Shown: positions 24,642 to 32,522, numbered from the stretch's first letter. The stretch: DNA of 64,000 bases from a bacterium (GCA_027021615.1 JALUTY010000078.1:1-64000); one strand, 5' to 3'. The notes: generated from the sequence alone by a model not told the origin. A program made the numbers and translations.

Positions 24642-25181
24642 TCATCCTTTGCCCGCGATCCGGGCGACTGCGTCCAGCACCTTGTCCAGCCCGTACTCGT
24701 CCGCCAGGGCCTCGAGCCCGATCTCCAGCTCGTCCGGCCCCTCCTCACCCGCGGCCACCTCTTCCTCCCGCACCTCATAGGTCAGCGCGTTCACCCGGCA
24801 CACCGCCACGCACACCGGCTCCTCCAGCTCCGGCGTGGACTCGCACATGTCGCACTTCAGGGGGAGCTTGGAGTCCGGCTCGTAGAAGTAGTCGCGCGAC
24901 GGACAGATGTTCCCGCAAAAGGCGCACTCGGGGTACTCTTTCCCCTGCAGCACGTAGGCGTGGCGGCCCGCGCACTCCGCCGGGGTGTAGGCTACCGAGC
25001 GGATGGGAAAGTAGATGTCGTTCAGCTCGTCGAACACCACGCGGATCCGAGAGCGCGCCGGGTTCGCGCTGCTGTAGCGCGGCTTCGCGTGGAACGCCGA
25101 GCACGCCAGCTCGCACGCCCGGCACCCGATGCACTTGTCCGGATCCACCTTGATCGTCTTGATGAGGCACTTCTCCGTCAT
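24642..25181 (-). CDS. bamC: BamC: ferredoxin-type electron-transfer subunit of class II benzoyl-CoA reductase
   Basis: This 179-aa protein carries three to four [4Fe-4S] sites: CIGCRACELACSAFH near residue 17, CAFCGNICPS near residue 86, CDMCESTPELEEPVCVAVC near residues 109-127. It pairs with BamB and brings electrons to the tungsten active site. The C-terminal 45 residues are acidic and helical. GGAG precedes the ATG. It lies 139 bp after bamB in transcription order, across an octamer array. Confidence 0.9.
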   Translation of the reverse strand: MTEKCLIKTIKVDPDKCIGCRACELACSAFHAKPRYSSANPARSRIRVVFDELNDIYFPIRSVAYTPAECAGRHAYVLQGKEYPECAFCGNICPSRDYFYEPDSKLPLKCDMCESTPELEEPVCVAVCRVNALTYEVREEEVAAGEEGPDELEIGLEALADEYGLDKVLDAVARIAGKG

Positions 25182-25197
25182 GGCTGACTCCGGGTGG

Positions 25198-25240
25198 GGC
25201 TGGAAGGCTAGAAAGCTAGAAGGCTGGAAGGCCCAACCCC
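25198..25240. repeat. 8-bp tandem array upstream of bamC
   Basis: In bamC sense CTTCCAGC, CTTCTAGC, TTTCTAGC, CTTCCAGC follow each other without a break, immediately before the CCCACCCGGAG ribosome region. It is the clearest short example of the octamer class. Confidence 0.85.
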
Positions 25241-25320
25241 TCTGGGCCGCCCTTTTGAGATGCCCTCTCGCTTCTTTCGCCCGTCCTCCCCTCCTCTGAC
25301 TCCTGAATTCCGACCCCTGA

Positions 25321-27264
25321 CTACGCCGAGACGTCCTGGAACACCGGCTCCCGGTCGTCCTCCGACAGGATCCCCCGCCGCACCAGGTCCTCGGCCACGT
25401 CGGCCAGCCCCAGCTTCTCCAGGGTTCCGATGGTCGGGATGCCGTCCTGGGTCCACCCCTTGAACGTGTAGTAGTCGCTCAGAACCTTCTGCTCCTTCTC
25501 CGGATCCCGGATCTGCCAGTGGTCCTCGGGGGGCTTCTCGTCCTTCCGCCGCAGCCCCCGGCGCACGTTGATCGCCCGGATCAGGTTGCGGTTGCGCCGG
25601 GCCAGGTTCCAGAGCTCCTGGGGCGTGAGCTCGATCCCGGCGGCCGCCGCGATGAACTTGGGCAGGTTGTAGATGTGGTACGGCGGCTGCCCCCCGAACT
25701 GGCCCCGGAACGACGAGAGGAACGCGCACATCCCGATCGCGTCGTCGATGTAGTGCATGGTCTCGTTCCAGTCGCAGATGTGTACGGCCGCCTCCAGCGG
25801 GGGATGGGTCCGGGGCTCCCACTCCAGGTACCACTTCTTGAACCGCTCCGGCGCCGCCTCCCACCGCTTCACGAACTCCTCCCGCTCCTTCTTGTCCGCG
25901 ATGGGCACCTGCGGGTACGAGCCCTCGATCTGGGTGATGTTCATCTTCTCGCCCGTCGCGTACATCAGGAAGTACGGGAAGTTGATCATCTTCAGCTTCA
26001 GGGGCACCTGCTCGAACTTCTTCATCGTGTTGTGGTCGTACTTTTCCGCGCCCCGCCCGATCTGCCGGGCCGCGTGGTACACCCCGTTCGCCAGGGCGTC
26101 GCCCACCCCCTCGCGCCGCACGATCTTCTCCAGCAGGTAGAAGAACCGGTCCCCGTTGTCCTCCGGGAAGCCCGGCAGGTCCTCGTCCGTCAGGATGCCC
26201 GCCTCGTACAGCTCCACCGCGAACGCCAGCACCTGGGGGGTGGAGAACCCGTCGAGCCCGTAGGCCTGGGTCTTCGCCAGGATCTGGTAGTTGAAATCGA
26301 TCTCCTTGTACGCCGCCATGGCGTACGTGAGCTTGCTGTAGCACTTCTGGAAGTAGGTCTCGTGGCCCGGCACCTTGATGGCCTGGTGGCAGTCCTTGGG
26401 GCAGTTGTAGCACCCGGTCCAGCGCAGCCGGACGCTCTCGCTGATCTTCTTCCAGCGCTCCTCCCGTTCCTTGTTCCAAAAGCCCTTGATCCGCTTGCGG
26501 GCGTTGCCCCACGCGAAGTTGTCCACGTGGAACTCTTCGTCGTCCTCGTGGGCCATGATGTCGCCCGTGAACGGGTTCTCGGAGATCGCCTTGAACATGT
26601 CGAGGGAGAGCCGAAAGATCTCCTCGGGCTTGGCCAGCTGCAGGTCCTGGGTGCCCCGCACGGCGATGGCCTTGAGCCGCTTGTCGCCCATCACCGCGCC
26701 CACGCCCCGCGAGGCGCTGGCGCTCGAGTGCTCGATGGTGGCCATGTACACCCGGTTCTCCCCGGCCAGGCCGATGGCCGCCACCTGGGCCTCGGGCACG
26801 CCCAGCTCCTCGCGGATCAGACGGGCCGTCTCCTGGGCGCCCTTGCCCCGCAGGTGGGTGGCGTCCCGCAGCTCCACCTTGTCGTTGTGGATCCACAGGT
26901 ACACCAGGTCCGGAGCCTTGCCCCGGAACACGATCTGGTCGTAGCCGGCGTGCTTGAGCTCGGGGCCGAAGAACGCGCCGAAGATCGAGTGGGCGTAGAG
27001 ACCCGTCTGGGGGGAGATGGTGTTCACCACGGTGCGGTTGGCTCCCGGTACCGGCGTACCCACCAGCAGCCCGGCGGTAAAGATGAGCAGGTTCTCCGGA
27101 TCGAAGGCCTGCACCTCGGGCCCGACCCGGTCCCACAGGATCTTGGCGGCCGTGCCTTGACCGCCGAGAAACATCTCAGTCCAAGAGGGCTCGGTGGGCA
27201 CCTTCTGGATGCTTCCCCGGGTCAGATCCACCTCCAGACGAAAGCCTGTTTCCGCGTACCGCAT
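25321..27264 (-). CDS. bamB: BamB: tungsten-containing benzoyl-CoA reductase catalytic subunit (AOR family)
   Basis: This 647-aa protein of the aldehyde:ferredoxin oxidoreductase family is the active-site subunit of ATP-independent benzoyl-CoA reductase; it reduces benzoyl-CoA to the 1,5-diene at a W-bispyranopterin. It shows the N-terminal LEVDLTRGSIQKVPTE, GANRTVVNTISPQTG near residue 73, FGAFFGPELKHAGYDQIVF near residue 97, the RWTGCYNCPKDCHQA cluster-binding motif near residue 285, and GLDGFSTPQVLAFAVELYE near residue 335. The length matches BamB. GAGGGAG precedes the ATG. It is the first gene of the cluster and lies about 150 bp behind a sigma-54 promoter. Confidence 0.95.
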   Translation of the reverse strand: MRYAETGFRLEVDLTRGSIQKVPTEPSWTEMFLGGQGTAAKILWDRVGPEVQAFDPENLLIFTAGLLVGTPVPGANRTVVNTISPQTGLYAHSIFGAFFGPELKHAGYDQIVFRGKAPDLVYLWIHNDKVELRDATHLRGKGAQETARLIREELGVPEAQVAAIGLAGENRVYMATIEHSSASASRGVGAVMGDKRLKAIAVRGTQDLQLAKPEEIFRLSLDMFKAISENPFTGDIMAHEDDEEFHVDNFAWGNARKRIKGFWNKEREERWKKISESVRLRWTGCYNCPKDCHQAIKVPGHETYFQKCYSKLTYAMAAYKEIDFNYQILAKTQAYGLDGFSTPQVLAFAVELYEAGILTDEDLPGFPEDNGDRFFYLLEKIVRREGVGDALANGVYHAARQIGRGAEKYDHNTMKKFEQVPLKLKMINFPYFLMYATGEKMNITQIEGSYPQVPIADKKEREEFVKRWEAAPERFKKWYLEWEPRTHPPLEAAVHICDWNETMHYIDDAIGMCAFLSSFRGQFGGQPPYHIYNLPKFIAAAAGIELTPQELWNLARRNRNLIRAINVRRGLRRKDEKPPEDHWQIRDPEKEQKVLSDYYTFKGWTQDGIPTIGTLEKLGLADVAEDLVRRGILSEDDREPVFQDVSA

Positions 27265-27415
27265 GGCACTCCCTCTACGAACGTTACGCTCTTGGGTGGG
27301 TCCCGCCGGTGGGGACGAGCGCTCGACAGGAGGGTGATGTTCTCACCGGAGCCGGAATCGTCAAGCCGGAAAGGGCGTCCCGACCGCCCCTCTCGTCTGC
27401 GTCCTGCTCTAGAAC

Positions 27416-27431
27416 TGCAATCCGTATGCCA
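27416..27431 (-). promoter_or_regulatory. sigma-54 promoter of bamB
   Basis: On the minus strand TGGCATACGGATTGCA matches the -24/-12 consensus with exact GG-N10-GC spacing. The transcript would start near 27405, giving a 5' untranslated region of about 140 nt. Aromatic catabolic genes of Geobacter are known to use sigma-54 with an enhancer-binding regulator; no such regulator is in the window. Confidence 0.75.
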
Positions 27432-27551
27432 ACCGAGCGGTCGGTGCCGGCACAGACGTTGCCGGAGCCGTGTCGACGACGAGTCGGCCCACCATGACGG
27501 GGATGGAGCCCCTTTCCACGATCCGTCTGCGCCCCTGGCGTGCCTGCCTGC

Positions 27552-27567
27552 CGCCCCATCTGGGGCG
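27552..27567. promoter_or_regulatory. palindrome, candidate enhancer site for the bamB promoter
   Basis: CGCCCCA-TC-TGGGGCG is a perfect 7-bp inverted repeat about 125 bp upstream of the sigma-54 site, a normal distance for an activator-binding sequence. It may equally be an unrelated hairpin. Confidence 0.35.
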
Positions 27568-27645
27568 CCGGGGTTGGCAGGCTGGTAAAAGTTAACCGTT
27601 TTTTGGGTAAACTCTGATCGAATCCGGCCTTGCGCCGCCGTGGAA

Positions 27646-27674
27646 CGGAAAAGGCGCCGCACGGGGCGGCGCCT
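27646..27674 (-). terminator. Rho-independent terminator downstream of the first GNAT gene
   Basis: AGGCGCCGC and GCGGCGCCT form a perfect 9-bp stem with a five-base loop. On the minus strand it is followed by TTTT, 46 bp after the GNAT stop. It insulates the bamB promoter from upstream transcription. Confidence 0.8.
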
Positions 27675-27719
27675 CGGGGGATCTGGTGGGGAAGTGGGCA
27701 GACGGGGCGGAGCGTGCGA

Positions 27720-28172
27720 TCACAGCTCCCGTTCCAGGTTGATCGTACGCGACGGCGCAAACTGGTTCGTGCTGAAGAAACGGATCATCTGGTAGTCGTC
27801 CCAGTTGACCAGCGTGTTGATCTTCTGTACCCCGAGCTGTCGGAGGTGGTCGAGCAGCTCGTTAATAAGCGTCTGGCCCACCCCCAGCTTCTGATAGTCG
27901 GGATCCACGCCGATCGTGTCGAGGGTGGCCCCCTCCTGGGAGATCCCGTACTGTCCGATGTACAGCTCTGCCATGACGAACCCGATGAGTTTTCCGTCCC
28001 TTGTCTCGGCGGCAAACGAGACGGGCAGATAGTCGGGGGTTCCGAAGAGCTTTTCGAACTTGGTCTCGTAGTACTGGCGCCGGGAGCTCCCGAGCACCTT
28101 CTGGTCGATTGCGACCACCGCGTCCAGGTCGTCTGCGCGCAGGAACCGGGTCGTAAAGGAAACGTCGTTCAT
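27720..28172 (-). CDS. GNAT-family N-acetyltransferase (paralogue 1)
   Basis: This 150-aa single-domain GNAT protein has FLRADDLDAVVAIDQKVLGS at the start and the acetyl-CoA-binding motif DPDYQKLGVGQTLINELLDHL near residues 88-108. LVNWDDYQMIRFFSTNQF lies near the end. It is clearly paralogous to the gene at 29392-29844 (shared DLDAVVAID, GVDPxxQxxGVG and LVxWxDxxxxxFF patterns). The acceptor substrate is unknown. A protein-lysine or CoA-ligase-regulating role is plausible because such acetyltransferases control acyl-CoA synthetases, but this is inference. It is followed by a terminator. Confidence 0.85.
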   Translation of the reverse strand: MNDVSFTTRFLRADDLDAVVAIDQKVLGSSRRQYYETKFEKLFGTPDYLPVSFAAETRDGKLIGFVMAELYIGQYGISQEGATLDTIGVDPDYQKLGVGQTLINELLDHLRQLGVQKINTLVNWDDYQMIRFFSTNQFAPSRTINLEREL

Positions 28173-28235
28173 GGCTCCTCCTGTTCTCCCGTTGGGTTGC
28201 AAGCGGTTGGGGGTACGAGGCAATTGCTTCGGCAT

Positions 28236-28395
28236 CGACGAGTTACTAATTCCAACGAAAGTATTGCCAGGCCCGTGCCCCCTTCCCCTTGGGGAGTGCG
28301 GGGTGGAGGTCTGGTGGAGTGCCGGATGCAGCGACTGTGGGAGCCACGCCCGGCGCTCCAGCAGGCCCCACGCCCCAGAGCGCATCTATTTAGCC
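28236..28395. repeat. mosaic hairpin repeat D, partial copy
   Basis: ACTAATTCCAACGAAAGTAT then TGCCAGGCCCGTGCCCCC and TTCCCCTTGGGGAGTGCGGG match the reverse complement of 34500-34575 almost exactly. The following GCAGCGACTGTGGGAGCCAC and GCCCGGCGCTCCAGCAGGCC instead match repeat A, so this copy is a chimera. The rest of the 360-bp gap to fdhD (28396-28532) is not recognised. Confidence 0.8.
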
Positions 28396-28532
28396 GCCGG
28401 AGTACCGGAGTAATAGTACCTCGGGGGCGGGGCAAGGGGGCTATCGCGCCTGCTTGTCCGCCGGGTTGTATAGTGTGCCGCGAAAAGGGGGTACCGCAAA
28501 GGCCTGCACCGTTGAGCCCGTCCGCCCGGTCC

Positions 28533-29357
28533 TCAATCATGTTCGGCGGCGCAGCAGCCGTCGGGGACCACGCGCTCGGCATGGGCGTACACCACGAACC
28601 CCTTGCCCTTGGCTCGGCCGATCAGGGTGACCCCCATGTCCCGGGCCCGGAGCACGGACTGGTGGGTGGGGACGCTGCGCGACACCACCACCGGAATCCC
28701 GGCCCGGCGGGCCTTGTGCAGGATCTCCGAGGAGGTCCGGCCCGAGCTCAGCAACACGCAGGTGCCGAGGTCGGTGCCCTCGGCCAACCCGTGGCCGATG
28801 GCCTTGTCCACCGCGTTGTGTCGGCCCACGTCGTCGAACCATGCCCCGGGAAGGGAGCCGCCCTTGCTGAGTGCAGCCGTGTGGATGCCCCGGGTCCGGC
28901 GGTACAGGGGGGAGGCGCCCTGCAATGCGGACGCGAGCCGGTCGATCTGGCGGCTGGTCACGGTCAGGGCCGTGGTCAGCGGCCTCCGGGCGGCCAGCTC
29001 GGCCACGTTGGCGAACATCACCCCCTTGCCGCACCCCGAGGTGTAGACCCGCCTGTTCAGGAGCTCCACGTCCGGGTCCCGGCTCAGCTCACACTCGGCC
29101 ACCCACCGCACCGGGTCCACCCGGCAGGCCCCCAGCTCCTCCTGCGAGCGGATCACGCCTGCCGAGAACAGGAACCCGAGGACGAGGTGGGGGAGGTCCG
29201 TGGGGGTGCACATGAGGGTCGCCACCTCGGTGCCGTTGGCCACGATGGTGACCGGCACCTCGGTGGGCACGTTCACCTCAACGGGTGAGACGCCGCCGGC
29301 CGAGTACCGGGTGGCCTCCATCTCGACCACCGGTCCCAGTTCGTCGGTCTTGTTCAT
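28533..29357 (-). CDS. fdhD: formate dehydrogenase accessory sulfurtransferase FdhD
   Basis: This 274-aa protein passes sulfur to the Mo/W-bispyranopterin cofactor of formate dehydrogenase. Recognisable blocks are PVTIVANGTEVATLMCTPTD near residue 35, LVLGFLFSAGVIRS near residue 58, the Cys loop VYTSGCGKGVMF near residue 106, GIHTAALSKGG near residue 158, and FDDVGRHNAVDKAIGHGL and LLSSGRTSSEIL after it. Only one Cys is visible in the loop where a CxxC pair is often drawn. It could serve the FdhA-like selenoprotein of the nuo operon. Its position between two GNAT genes and next to bamB also raises the question of a role in BamB maturation. Confidence 0.92.
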   Translation of the reverse strand: MNKTDELGPVVEMEATRYSAGGVSPVEVNVPTEVPVTIVANGTEVATLMCTPTDLPHLVLGFLFSAGVIRSQEELGACRVDPVRWVAECELSRDPDVELLNRRVYTSGCGKGVMFANVAELAARRPLTTALTVTSRQIDRLASALQGASPLYRRTRGIHTAALSKGGSLPGAWFDDVGRHNAVDKAIGHGLAEGTDLGTCVLLSSGRTSSEILHKARRAGIPVVVSRSVPTHQSVLRARDMGVTLIGRAKGKGFVVYAHAERVVPDGCCAAEHD

Positions 29358-29391
29358 GGCGGTACTCCTGGCTCTCGCCGATGACGTCGCG

Positions 29392-29844
29392 TCAGTACAG
29401 GACCGGCAGCTCGAGGCTCAGGCGCTGGCTGGGCACGAACCCCATGTGCCCGAAGAACTTCAGCAGCCCGAAGTCCTTCCAGTCTACCAGGGTGTAGATT
29501 CGTTCGACCCCGGCAGCCTTCATGTTCGTCCGGAACTGATCGAACAGTGCACCGCCGACCCCCCGGTCCTGAAGCTCAGGGTCCACCCCCAGGGTGTCCA
29601 CCACGGCCGAGCTCTCCGGAATCCCGAACTCACCCGAAAAGAGCGTGCCCATGAGGAACCCTACCACCCGGCCGTCCGCCTCGGCCACCAGCGAGGCGTT
29701 GATCTGCGTGTCGTTCAAGGTGGCCACCTTGAAGCGGTACCGGTAGTACTCCTCTCGGGGCGTCCCGGTGATCTTCTCGTCGATCGCGACCACCGCGTCC
29801 AGGTCCTCGGGCTTCATCACCCGTACGATCACGCTCAGGCTCAT
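29392..29844 (-). CDS. GNAT-family N-acetyltransferase (paralogue 2)
   Basis: This 150-aa GNAT protein has VMKPEDLDAVVAIDEKITGT near the start, the CoA-loop DPELQDRGVGGALFDQFRTN near residues 90-109, and YTLVDWKDFGLLKFFGHMGF towards the end. It is the same length as, and similar along its full length to, the 27720-28172 protein. It lies 34 bp upstream of fdhD in transcription order, so it is co-transcribed with it. The start is fixed by AGGTGG 5 bases upstream, directly behind the GGGCCGAAGGCCC module. Confidence 0.85.
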   Translation of the reverse strand: MSLSVIVRVMKPEDLDAVVAIDEKITGTPREEYYRYRFKVATLNDTQINASLVAEADGRVVGFLMGTLFSGEFGIPESSAVVDTLGVDPELQDRGVGGALFDQFRTNMKAAGVERIYTLVDWKDFGLLKFFGHMGFVPSQRLSLELPVLY

Positions 29845-29857
29845 CGCACCACCTTTT

Positions 29858-30135
29858 GGGCCTTCGGCCCGCGGGAAGACCGCTGGAAAGCTGGAAGGCT
29901 AGCCCGCATTATTCATGAAACCTTCTGCTGCAACCGCCGATTGCACGCCATCTCGGGGCGTGCTCGCGCCTCGGGGCTCGACGTACCGTCCAGTACGCCT
30001 GCGCCCCTCGTTGCTGCGCTTGCCCCGACCTGACGCACACTCGACGGTTTCGCGACGAACGCTCATGAATAATGCGGGCTAGGAGGCTAGAAGGGTCGTC
30101 GGTCTCCGGTCAGCGGTCGTCGGTCTGAGCCCTTG
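29858..30135. repeat. heptamer, octamer and hairpin leader interrupted by a MITE
   Basis: In the sense of the 29844 gene the order is: heptamers GACCGAC/GACCGCT/GACCGGA (about 30135-30095), octamers CTTCTAGC/CTCCTAGC (30094-30079), the 176-bp MITE, octamers CTTCCAGC/TTTCCAGC (29902-29880), then GCGGGCCGAAGGCCCAAAA and the ribosome site. Confidence 0.8.
29903..30078. mobile_element. 176-bp MITE-like element with CTAG target duplication
   Basis: There are perfect 16-bp terminal inverted repeats, CCCGCATTATTCATGA and TCATGAATAATGCGGG, each flanked by CTAG, which fits a 4-bp target duplication at a CTAG inside an octamer array. The interior is non-coding and has a partial palindrome around CGACGTACCGTCCAGTACG and CCTCGGGGCTCG/CGCCCCTCG. 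It carries no transposase, so it would need one in trans. The transposase family is not determined. Confidence 0.85.
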
Positions 30136-30151
30136 GCCCGCCGAGAGGCCG

Positions 30152-30424
30152 TCACTCCTCGAGCTCCCGGGTGAGCACCACCTGGTAGCGGTTTGGGTCC
30201 GGGTCTCCGTCGAAGCACGCCGTACACGCCGGCCCCTCCTTCCCGCTGCCGCACACGGCCGCGGCCGGCAGCAGGCGCACCTCGTACCCCAGGGAGCGGT
30301 AGGTCTCCACGATCTCGCTGAGTCGGGGCTCGCACGCCACGCTGCGCCGCACCCACCCCGCCCGCTCGAGCTCTGCGGGGTCGGGGTGGGGAGGCCGGCC
30401 TCCGGCGGGGTCTCGATCGGTCAT
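30152..30424 (-). CDS. small Cys-containing protein of unknown function
   Basis: This 90-aa acidic protein has no recognised domain. A helical segment ACEPRLSEIVETYRSLGYEV is followed by a Cys cluster, VCGSGKEGPACTACF near residues 58-73, that could bind zinc or an iron-sulfur cluster. The end is DPDPNRYQVVLTRELEE. It is encoded 26 bp after the ferredoxin gene of the BcrAD-like operon, so it probably serves the same enzyme system. An upstream Met in the ferredoxin region is not used; the ATG at 30424 leaves no overlap. Confidence 0.65.
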   Translation of the reverse strand: MTDRDPAGGRPPHPDPAELERAGWVRRSVACEPRLSEIVETYRSLGYEVRLLPAAAVCGSGKEGPACTACFDGDPDPNRYQVVLTRELEE

Positions 30425-30450
30425 GGGGGAATCCTCGCGGCCTACCGGAG

Positions 30451-30732
30451 CTACCAGCTGTGGGTCATCGCGCCCCACGGGCAGGCGCGCACGCAGGGCA
30501 GGGAGGGGCGGTCGCCGGCCGGCTTGCACCCCGCGCACTCGTACCTGAGCCGCTTGCGCCGCCGGTCGTCCACGGCCACCACGGTGTCACCGTAGGGATC
30601 CTCCTCCACCGTGAACACCCCCCTGGGACAGGCCGCCACGCAGGGCTTGCCGTCGCACCGGCCGCACCGGTCCGTGTCGATGGTGATGAAGAACTCCCCT
30701 TCCGCGTCCTGATACCCGTAGTGGGCGATCAC
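30451..30732 (-). CDS. ferredoxin-type 4Fe-4S protein of the BcrAD-like operon
   Basis: This 93-aa protein starts at GTG behind GGAGG. It carries CGRCDGKPCVAACPRG near residue 22 and CAGCKPAGDRPSLPCVRACPWG near residue 67, so it can hold two [4Fe-4S] clusters, with unusual insertions between the second and third Cys of each. It is a likely electron donor to the product of the adjacent ATPase genes, as ferredoxins are for class I benzoyl-CoA reductases. Confidence 0.85.
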   Translation of the reverse strand: MIAHYGYQDAEGEFFITIDTDRCGRCDGKPCVAACPRGVFTVEEDPYGDTVVAVDDRRRKRLRYECAGCKPAGDRPSLPCVRACPWGAMTHSW

Positions 30733-30761
30733 GTGTTTTCCTCCGGAAGGTGCCCGGGCGG

Positions 30762-31655
30762 CTACGCCGCCTGCGGCTTCCCTCGGGCCTTCAGGTAAAG
30801 GGCGTGGGCGAACAGGGCCGCTCCCAGGGCTCCGGCGATCTGGGTGTCGTAGGGGGTGGGCAGGGCTTTCACGCCGATGATCTCCTCGATCCGGCGCACC
30901 ACCCCGATGTTCTTGGAGATGCCGCCGGTGATGAAGAACTCCGGCTCCACCCCCACCCTCTGCAGCAACGCCGCCACCCGCTCCGCCATGGCACGGCAGT
31001 ACGCCGCGATGACCTTGTTCTTGCTCCACCCGTCCTTGAGCCGCGCCATTGCCTCGCTCTTGGCGAACACCACGCACACGTCCGAGACCGCAGCCGGCTC
31101 CTCGTCGATGTCGAACGAGCGGGGCCCGAGCTCCTCGATCGGCACCTCCAGCAGGTCGGCGATCACCTCCATGCCCCGACCGGTGCCGGCCGCGCACTTG
31201 TCGTTCATGAGAAAGTTGGTCACCTTGCCCCGCTCGTCCACCCGGATGGCCTTGCAGTCCTGGCCCCCCATGTCGAGGATGGTCCGCACCGACGGCCCGC
31301 CCATGTAGTTGGCTCCCCGGCCGTGGCACGCGATCTCGGTGATGGCCTTGTGGGCGAACGGCAGGTTGACCCGGCCGTAGCCCGTGCCGACCACGTAGTG
31401 GATGTCGTCGAACCGAAGGCCCGTGCGCTCGAACACCCCCTTCATGGCGTTCTCGGCCGACTCCACCGATCCGGCCGCCGTGCGCACCGTGCTGAAGGCG
31501 TAGAGCTCCCCGTCCAGGCACACCACGGCCTCGGAGCTCACGCTTCCCACGTCGATCCCCAGGGTGACGACCCGGGCGTCCTTCCAGTGCCGGTCCGGGT
31601 CGGCCCACGAGCCCTCTGCCCAGCGCCAGTACTCCTGCCGGGGAGCCATCATCAT
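30762..31655 (-). CDS. BcrA/BzdQ-like ATPase subunit of class I benzoyl-CoA reductase or related activase
   Basis: This 297-aa protein of the BadF/BadG/BcrA/BcrD ASKHA ATPase family has LGIDVGSVSSEAVVCLDGE near residue 32 (phosphate 1), VVGTGYGRVNLPFA near residue 88, ILDMGGQDCKAI near residue 124 (phosphate 2), NDKCAAGTGRGMEVIADLL near residue 143 with the Cys that ligates the bridging [4Fe-4S] cluster, a second CVVFAKSEA, and FFITGGISKN near residue 242. ATP hydrolysis lowers the potential of the electron passed to the reductase. Its ATG overlaps the previous gene (ATGA). No BcrB/BcrC-type subunit is nearby. Confidence 0.88.
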   Translation of the reverse strand: MMMAPRQEYWRWAEGSWADPDRHWKDARVVTLGIDVGSVSSEAVVCLDGELYAFSTVRTAAGSVESAENAMKGVFERTGLRFDDIHYVVGTGYGRVNLPFAHKAITEIACHGRGANYMGGPSVRTILDMGGQDCKAIRVDERGKVTNFLMNDKCAAGTGRGMEVIADLLEVPIEELGPRSFDIDEEPAAVSDVCVVFAKSEAMARLKDGWSKNKVIAAYCRAMAERVAALLQRVGVEPEFFITGGISKNIGVVRRIEEIIGVKALPTPYDTQIAGALGAALFAHALYLKARGKPQAA

Positions 31656-32449
31656 GGCCGTCCTCCCGGCGCGGCGCCCGCCCGGTCGGCCGCCACCAGA
31701 GCCGCCCCCAGCGCGTCCGCCAGCTCGGGTCGGTCGGGAATGAGGAGGGTCTCCACCTCAAGGTTCTCCTTCAGGCATTTCACGAACCCGGGGTTGTGGG
31801 CCATGCCGCCGAGCAGGACCACCTCGCCCTCCAGCTTCACCCGCCGCACCATGGCCGCCACCCTCGAGGCGATGGCGTCGTGCACGGCCCGGGCGATGTC
31901 CTTCGGATCGACCCCGGAGTGGATGAGGTTGACCACCTCGCTCTCGGCGAACACCGTGCACTGGGCGTTCATCGGGATGCGGGCCGTGCTCTGGGTGCTC
32001 CTCACCGCGAACTCCTCCAGGGTCATGCCCAGGGCCCGGGCCATCGACTCGGTGAAGCTCCCGGACCCGGCGGCGCACTTCTCGTTCACGGCCGAGTCCA
32101 GCACCCTGCCGGCGCCGTCGGTCTTGACCGCCCGGCTCTCCTCGGCCCCCACCTCCACTACCGTCCTGGCTCCGGGAAACAGGTGATTGGCCGCGCGCGC
32201 GCCCGCGGTGACGCCCGTCACGGTGGAGTGGGCGAATGCCACGGCGGTGCGGCCGGCGCCGGTGGCCGTGATGTGGGCCAGGTCCGCGGTGGCGCATCCC
32301 GCGGCTCGGACGGCCTGCTTCAGCAGCTCCGTGGCCCGGGCCAGCTGCTCGAACCCCCCGCTGCCCACGGCTTCTCCGGCGATCCGGCCGTCGCGCAGCA
32401 CGACCGCTTTGATGTTCTTGCTGCCCACGTCGATCCCGGCGGTGATCAT
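31652..32449 (-). CDS. BcrD/BzdP-like ATPase subunit of class I benzoyl-CoA reductase or related activase
   Basis: This 265-aa partner of the previous ATPase has MITAGIDVGSKNIKAVVLRD at the start, ITATGAGRTAVAFA near residue 68, VVEVGAEESRAVKTD near residue 98, NEKCAAGSGSFTESMARAL near residue 120 with the cluster-binding Cys, NAQCTVFAESEVVNLI near residue 152, and VVLLGGMAHNPG near residue 206. Two different ATPase genes side by side argue for a heteromeric BCR-type module rather than a homodimeric 2-hydroxyacyl-CoA dehydratase activator. It is the first gene of the operon and is preceded by a strong sigma-54 site. Confidence 0.88.
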   Translation of the reverse strand: MITAGIDVGSKNIKAVVLRDGRIAGEAVGSGGFEQLARATELLKQAVRAAGCATADLAHITATGAGRTAVAFAHSTVTGVTAGARAANHLFPGARTVVEVGAEESRAVKTDGAGRVLDSAVNEKCAAGSGSFTESMARALGMTLEEFAVRSTQSTARIPMNAQCTVFAESEVVNLIHSGVDPKDIARAVHDAIASRVAAMVRRVKLEGEVVLLGGMAHNPGFVKCLKENLEVETLLIPDRPELADALGAALVAADRAGAAPGGRP

Positions 32450-32522
32450 GGCGATCTCCGAGTGTGGGTACGATGGTCGGGGGTCCCCGGATGCCTCCGC
32501 GGTTCCCCGGATCCGACGGCAA

